Below, piece by piece: positions 60,861 through 64,000 of a DNA stretch of 64,000 bases. The notes below the pieces were generated by a model. The model did not search any database, was not told the DNA's origin, and saw nothing but the letters and a program-made list of their open reading frames with translations. The translations under genes and the position numbers were made by a program. Every line of letters starts with the position of its first letter. Positions within the stretch are counted from its first letter, which is position 1. This stretch comes from BQWY01 sp046351095 (GTDB lineage Bacteria > Nitrospirota > Nitrospiria > Nitrospirales > Nitrospiraceae): contig JAXLZC010000001.1 of assembly GCA_046351095.1 (NCBI GenBank), positions 744,001-808,000 on the forward strand, written 5' to 3'.

Positions 60861-61262
60861 ATGAACCGGACATTTGAACAGGAGTTAAAGAAGGTTGGAG
60901 ACGATGTGGCGGATCGTGCCGAGGACGTGAAAGATCGCGTGCAGGATGTGGCGGAGAGCGTGATCGCGAAAACCCGTGAAGCCTCCCGTACGCTCGGTCG
61001 CAAGGCCGACGACATTGCTGAGGGTCTGCAGGATGACGCCGACGATCTCGTGCACCGCGCAAAAGAAGGTGCGACTTCCTTGGCGCGTCGCGTCAGATCA
61101 TCGGCCGAATCGCTCAAGTCGTCGGCCGAGTCGCTGTACGATCAGGGCATGCCGCGTATGATCGACGACGTGGCGGCCATCATCAAACGTCACCCGATTC
61201 CCGCAGTGCTCTTGGGGACAGCTCTTGGGTATTTGTTGGCGCGCAACCGGAGACGGGATTAA
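60861..61262 (+). CDS. DUF883 (ElaB/YqjD-like) protein
   Basis: 133 residues. Long amphipathic helices (LKKVGDDVADRAEDVKDRVQ) and a C-terminal membrane anchor (PAVLLGTALGYLLARNRRRD), the ElaB/YqjD layout; in E. coli such proteins bind stationary-phase ribosomes at the membrane. AAGGAGGACACC precedes the ATG. Confidence 0.85.
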   Translation: MNRTFEQELKKVGDDVADRAEDVKDRVQDVAESVIAKTREASRTLGRKADDIAEGLQDDADDLVHRAKEGATSLARRVRSSAESLKSSAESLYDQGMPRMIDDVAAIIKRHPIPAVLLGTALGYLLARNRRRD

Positions 61263-61269
61263 CACGACC

Positions 61270-61710
61270 ATGAATGCCACAAACCAGACAGAGCAGGCGC
61301 AGGCGGACGGCGCTGCGCCCCGCCCATCGATTGTTGCCTTGCTCGGCGGCGTCCTGAACGATCTTCGGACATTGGCCGAGCAGCAGGTGCAGATGGCTGT
61401 GCATGAAGTGCAGATGGAGATCGGCCGTCTCAAGACCATTCTTAGGACGGCCCTCGGGCTCCTCGTCGTCGCGCAGGCGCTGATCGGGCTATTGATCCTC
61501 GCCCTCGTGGCCGCGCTGCACGAATTTGCCGGCCTGTCATGGATGCTCAGCGCCGCACTCGTCGGAGCGATATTGCTTGTCGGGGGCGCCGTGCTGGCCT
61601 GGTACGTGAAGCAACAACTGGGGCGGCTGCGACTGTATCCTGCGCGCAGCCTCCATACGATAAAGGAAGACGTCCGATGGATTACGCAGCTCGTGTCGCA
61701 GAAGATGTAA
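61270..61710 (+). CDS. Phage holin_3_6 family (YqjE-like) membrane protein
   Basis: 146 residues: a charged N-terminal helix, then two membrane helices (LLVVAQALIGLLILALVAAL; MLSAALVGAILLVGGAVLAW) and a basic tail. Despite the family name it is a host envelope protein, here in an operon with DUF883 as in the yqjDE pairs. Confidence 0.8.
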   Translation: MNATNQTEQAQADGAAPRPSIVALLGGVLNDLRTLAEQQVQMAVHEVQMEIGRLKTILRTALGLLVVAQALIGLLILALVAALHEFAGLSWMLSAALVGAILLVGGAVLAWYVKQQLGRLRLYPARSLHTIKEDVRWITQLVSQKM

Positions 61711-62303
61711 AGGACATCGTGGCCACGCGGAATGCGATCGCGGATAAGCTGGGCCAAATCGAACAGCGGCTGACGGAAACGATCGTCGACGCCAAAGAGA
61801 CGGCCAACCACTTCGTCGAACGGACGCAGGACACGTTGTCGGGTGCGGTGGATTCGGTCAAGGCGTTGAGTGCACCCGCACAGGCTGCGGCGAAGAATCC
61901 GTGGATGATGTTGGCGGGCAGCATCGCGCTTGGGTATGCCGTAGGCGTGGCTCTCCGCCCGGCGCGGCGTCCTGAACGCTCGACGATGCGTGCGATGCGG
62001 GGCGTCATGTCTGAAGCCGTTGCGCCGATGGCGGAGGCAACACGGAAGCCTGCGCCGGTCATCCAGAGCGCGGCACCGTTCCCTCCGCGAAGCACCGCAT
62101 CGGCGGCACAGACGTCCGGTGGCTTCACAGGTGCCGTGCGCCAATTGGCGGCTGAGCAGCTTCACGAACTGCGTGACGAGCTCCTCGACGTCGCGAAGGC
62201 GGTGGCGTTGGAATGGATCAAGCAGAGTCTCCGGTCGGCCACCCGCACGGTCGTCGATTCGGCCCACGGACGCGCGGATACCGCCCGCGCAGAACGCGCC
62301 TAA
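61677..62303 (+). CDS. YqjK/DUF3618-like membrane-anchored protein
   Basis: 208 residues. Helical N-terminus (IADKLGQIEQRLTETIVDAK), one membrane segment (MMLAGSIALGYAVGVALRPA) and an Ala/Arg-rich tail with a final helix. GGAAGACGTCCG precedes the ATG, which lies inside the previous gene (34-base overlap). Last gene of the stress-envelope operon. Confidence 0.7.
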   Translation: MDYAARVAEDVKDIVATRNAIADKLGQIEQRLTETIVDAKETANHFVERTQDTLSGAVDSVKALSAPAQAAAKNPWMMLAGSIALGYAVGVALRPARRPERSTMRAMRGVMSEAVAPMAEATRKPAPVIQSAAPFPPRSTASAAQTSGGFTGAVRQLAAEQLHELRDELLDVAKAVALEWIKQSLRSATRTVVDSAHGRADTARAERA

Positions 62304-62337
62304 GCGGCAGAAAGGCGGCTGTTTCGGAAAGGACGGA

Positions 62338-64000
62338 TTACTGGACGGGAATGGACTGTCCTGCACGGATGTCGGCGAGTAGTTCCGCCGCATCCTGATA
62401 CGCGCCGAGCGTTTGCAGCAACGCCTGGGCACGATCGAACCGTTCGGCTTGGAGGTAGATCAGCGCCAGTTCGTACTGCAGGCCTCGCGCCTTCTCGTCG
62501 ACACAAGCCGGGTGGCGGCTGGCTTCTTCCAACTGGGCGATCGCCTGATCGAGACGACCCAGGTCTTTCAAACACAACGATAACGTGACGCAGACATCGA
62601 ATAACAGCTCCGGCGTCTTCGCTGCGATTTTGAGTTCTTCGATAGCTTCCTCGGGCAATCCCATCTGACGCAGCGCAACGGCCAACGCATACCGCGTGAC
62701 CGGTTCCGGTTCGATCGGAGCCGCCGGGATAATGGGAACAATCGGCGTCGGAGCAGGAGCCGCGGCTGCGGGCACTGCCGCAGGCTGAGTCAGCGTCACT
62801 GCGGCTGGCTGTTGGGTCGGCACAGCAGCCGGAGCACTCTCCCCGTCCGCCTTCGCAAACGACAAGGGCTTCGCAGTGGGGATGACGGTCGCAGGCTTCT
62901 CGGCGGGAGAGGCCGGAGGAGTCGCCGGTGCAGCGGGTGTCACACTGGACGACGAGGACTCGCTGGACGCTTGCGCAAAACTGAATCGGAATTCCGTGAC
63001 CGGACCGCTTGATGACGGTGCAGCAGGAGCCGCCGCCGCGACAGGGACCGACGTACTCGCTGTCGGCGCCGTAGCTGTCGGCGTTGGTTCCAGCGGCACC
63101 ACAAGGGGCGCAGACATGGTAGGAGCCGGCGCGGCAGCAGGCGCGGGAGGAGGCGTCGCTGGTGCGCCAGTGGTCGCCTTCGAGGCGCCCCCCAAGACCG
63201 TTGCGGGATCCTCGCCCCCTTCAAAAATGCGCGCGTATTGAGCGCGCACCGCACCCTGCGGATCCAACAACGTCATGCGCTCGAACAGTTCACTCGGCAA
63301 CGACGGCAAATGCGGATCCGGGTGTTCGAGCAAAATCGCGATGGCTTTGCCGAGCTGCGCCGCCGCCGTCGCCCCATCGCCCTTCTCTTCGTAGAGGTCC
63401 GCCAAGAGTTCGAGCAACGGGACGGCCTTGGATTCGACCGCGAGGTACTCGTTGATCAACGACTCGGCCAAATCGTAATCCTGCGAGCGCAACGCGGAGC
63501 CCGCCAAAAACCGATACTCGTTTTGCGCGACGCTCAGCAGCCCCTGCTTTAAGTGCAATTGCGCCAAGAGGCGGCAAATTTCCGGATTGCCGGGCTCGCG
63601 CGACAAGAGTTGTGACAACATCGCCTCGGCGCCCTCGAACTGACCGGAGGCCATACGACGCCGTGCTTCGCTGAACATGTCCGTCGGCTGACCGGCACCG
63701 CCTGGTGCCGCGACGGCGGATGGGCCGCCGGCTGTCGCCATCTTCTCGGCATTGAGAAACTGTTCGGCTTCGCGATTCGTCGGGTCGAGCTTCAGCACCG
63801 CCGCATAGGCATCGCGTGCATCGTTGGCGCGTCCTTGCGCCGACCGCTCGCGTCCGATCTGCAGGTAGACGCGCACGGCTTCTTCCGGAAGATTTTCTTG
63901 CAGGCAGAGTTCGGCGACGCGCTGATGCGCATCAAGATTCGACGGATCCTGCTGCACGATGAGGCGATAGATCTCCAGCGCCTGCTTCGTCTGTTTGTCT
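62338..64000 (-). CDS. TPR-repeat protein (5' partial)
   Basis: The frame runs off the window edge; at least 554 residues. TPR motifs at the N-terminal side (VAELCLQENLPEEAVRVYLQ; DARDAYAAVLKLDPTNREAE), a long Ala/Pro/Thr linker (about residues 270-400, APATPPPAPAAAPAPTM) and C-terminal TPRs (LAVALRQMGLPEEAIEELKI; LGRLDQAIAQLEEASRHPAC). A GTG at 63957 is not the true start: the TPR pattern continues upstream of it (DKQTKQALEIYRLIVQQDPS). Function unknown; TPR scaffolds of this type occur in Nitrospira and other envelope-rich bacteria. Confidence 0.85.
   Translation of the reverse strand, partial: DKQTKQALEIYRLIVQQDPSNLDAHQRVAELCLQENLPEEAVRVYLQIGRERSAQGRANDARDAYAAVLKLDPTNREAEQFLNAEKMATAGGPSAVAAPGGAGQPTDMFSEARRRMASGQFEGAEAMLSQLLSREPGNPEICRLLAQLHLKQGLLSVAQNEYRFLAGSALRSQDYDLAESLINEYLAVESKAVPLLELLADLYEEKGDGATAAAQLGKAIAILLEHPDPHLPSLPSELFERMTLLDPQGAVRAQYARIFEGGEDPATVLGGASKATTGAPATPPPAPAAAPAPTMSAPLVVPLEPTPTATAPTASTSVPVAAAAPAAPSSSGPVTEFRFSFAQASSESSSSSVTPAAPATPPASPAEKPATVIPTAKPLSFAKADGESAPAAVPTQQPAAVTLTQPAAVPAAAAPAPTPIVPIIPAAPIEPEPVTRYALAVALRQMGLPEEAIEELKIAAKTPELLFDVCVTLSLCLKDLGRLDQAIAQLEEASRHPACVDEKARGLQYELALIYLQAERFDRAQALLQTLGAYQDAAELLADIRAGQSIPVQ

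Overview
The window looks like a chromosomal segment of a Nitrospira-type bacterium (inference from gene style: several NarL/FixJ regulators, hybrid PAS kinases, rph-rdgB and YtxH/DUF883 stress genes; no marker gene settles it). About 36.7 kb of it is an integrated prophage.

Layout. (1) 1-8728, minus strand: a dedicated type I secretion locus. An HlyB-like ABC exporter, an HlyD adaptor and a TolC-like outer membrane protein are followed by a small exported protein of unknown function and then, overlapping it, a very large RTX protein whose N-terminus is a GxSxG lipase; its 3' end lies outside the window. (2) 9219-45942: a siphophage-type prophage inserted in the 3' end of tRNA-Pro(TGG), bounded by 56-bp direct repeats. 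Only the integrase, an overlapping lipoprotein gene (left end) and one ribbon-helix-helix regulator (right end) are on the plus strand; everything else runs leftward as long chains of ATGA/GTGA/TAATG-overlapping genes: regulators and tiny zinc-ribbon proteins, HNH and RusA nucleases, a replication initiator with iterons inside its own coding sequence, HNH-TerS-TerL, an intrinsic terminator, portal, ClpP-like protease, HK97-type capsid, connectors, tail tube, a G/GT frameshift pair, tape measure, hub, a long block of tail-fibre/adhesin genes and a lysis cassette (SleB-type lysin, holin candidates, nested spanin-like pair). (3) 45894-64000: host genes: tRNA-Pro, rdgB, rph, an HD-GYP regulator, a two-component signalling island (REC; CHASE3/PAS kinase plus Rcp1-like REC; REC-kinase; two NarL-type regulators), envelope/stress proteins (DUF1328, an OmpX-like barrel, a cupredoxin-like lipoprotein, an AI-2E/PerM family transporter, YtxH, DUF883, holin_3_6) and a partial TPR protein.

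Most unusual observations: eight virion-type proteins of the prophage, seven of them consecutive (15752-23928), start with textbook Sec signal peptides, as if the distal tail/fibre proteins were sent to the periplasm; a canonical A AAA AAC -1 frameshift site joins the tail chaperones; five spaced palindromic iterons lie inside the initiator gene; the tail-tube Shine-Dalgarno is buried in a perfect 7-bp hairpin; and a CTAGGG element recurs upstream of several host stress/signalling genes.
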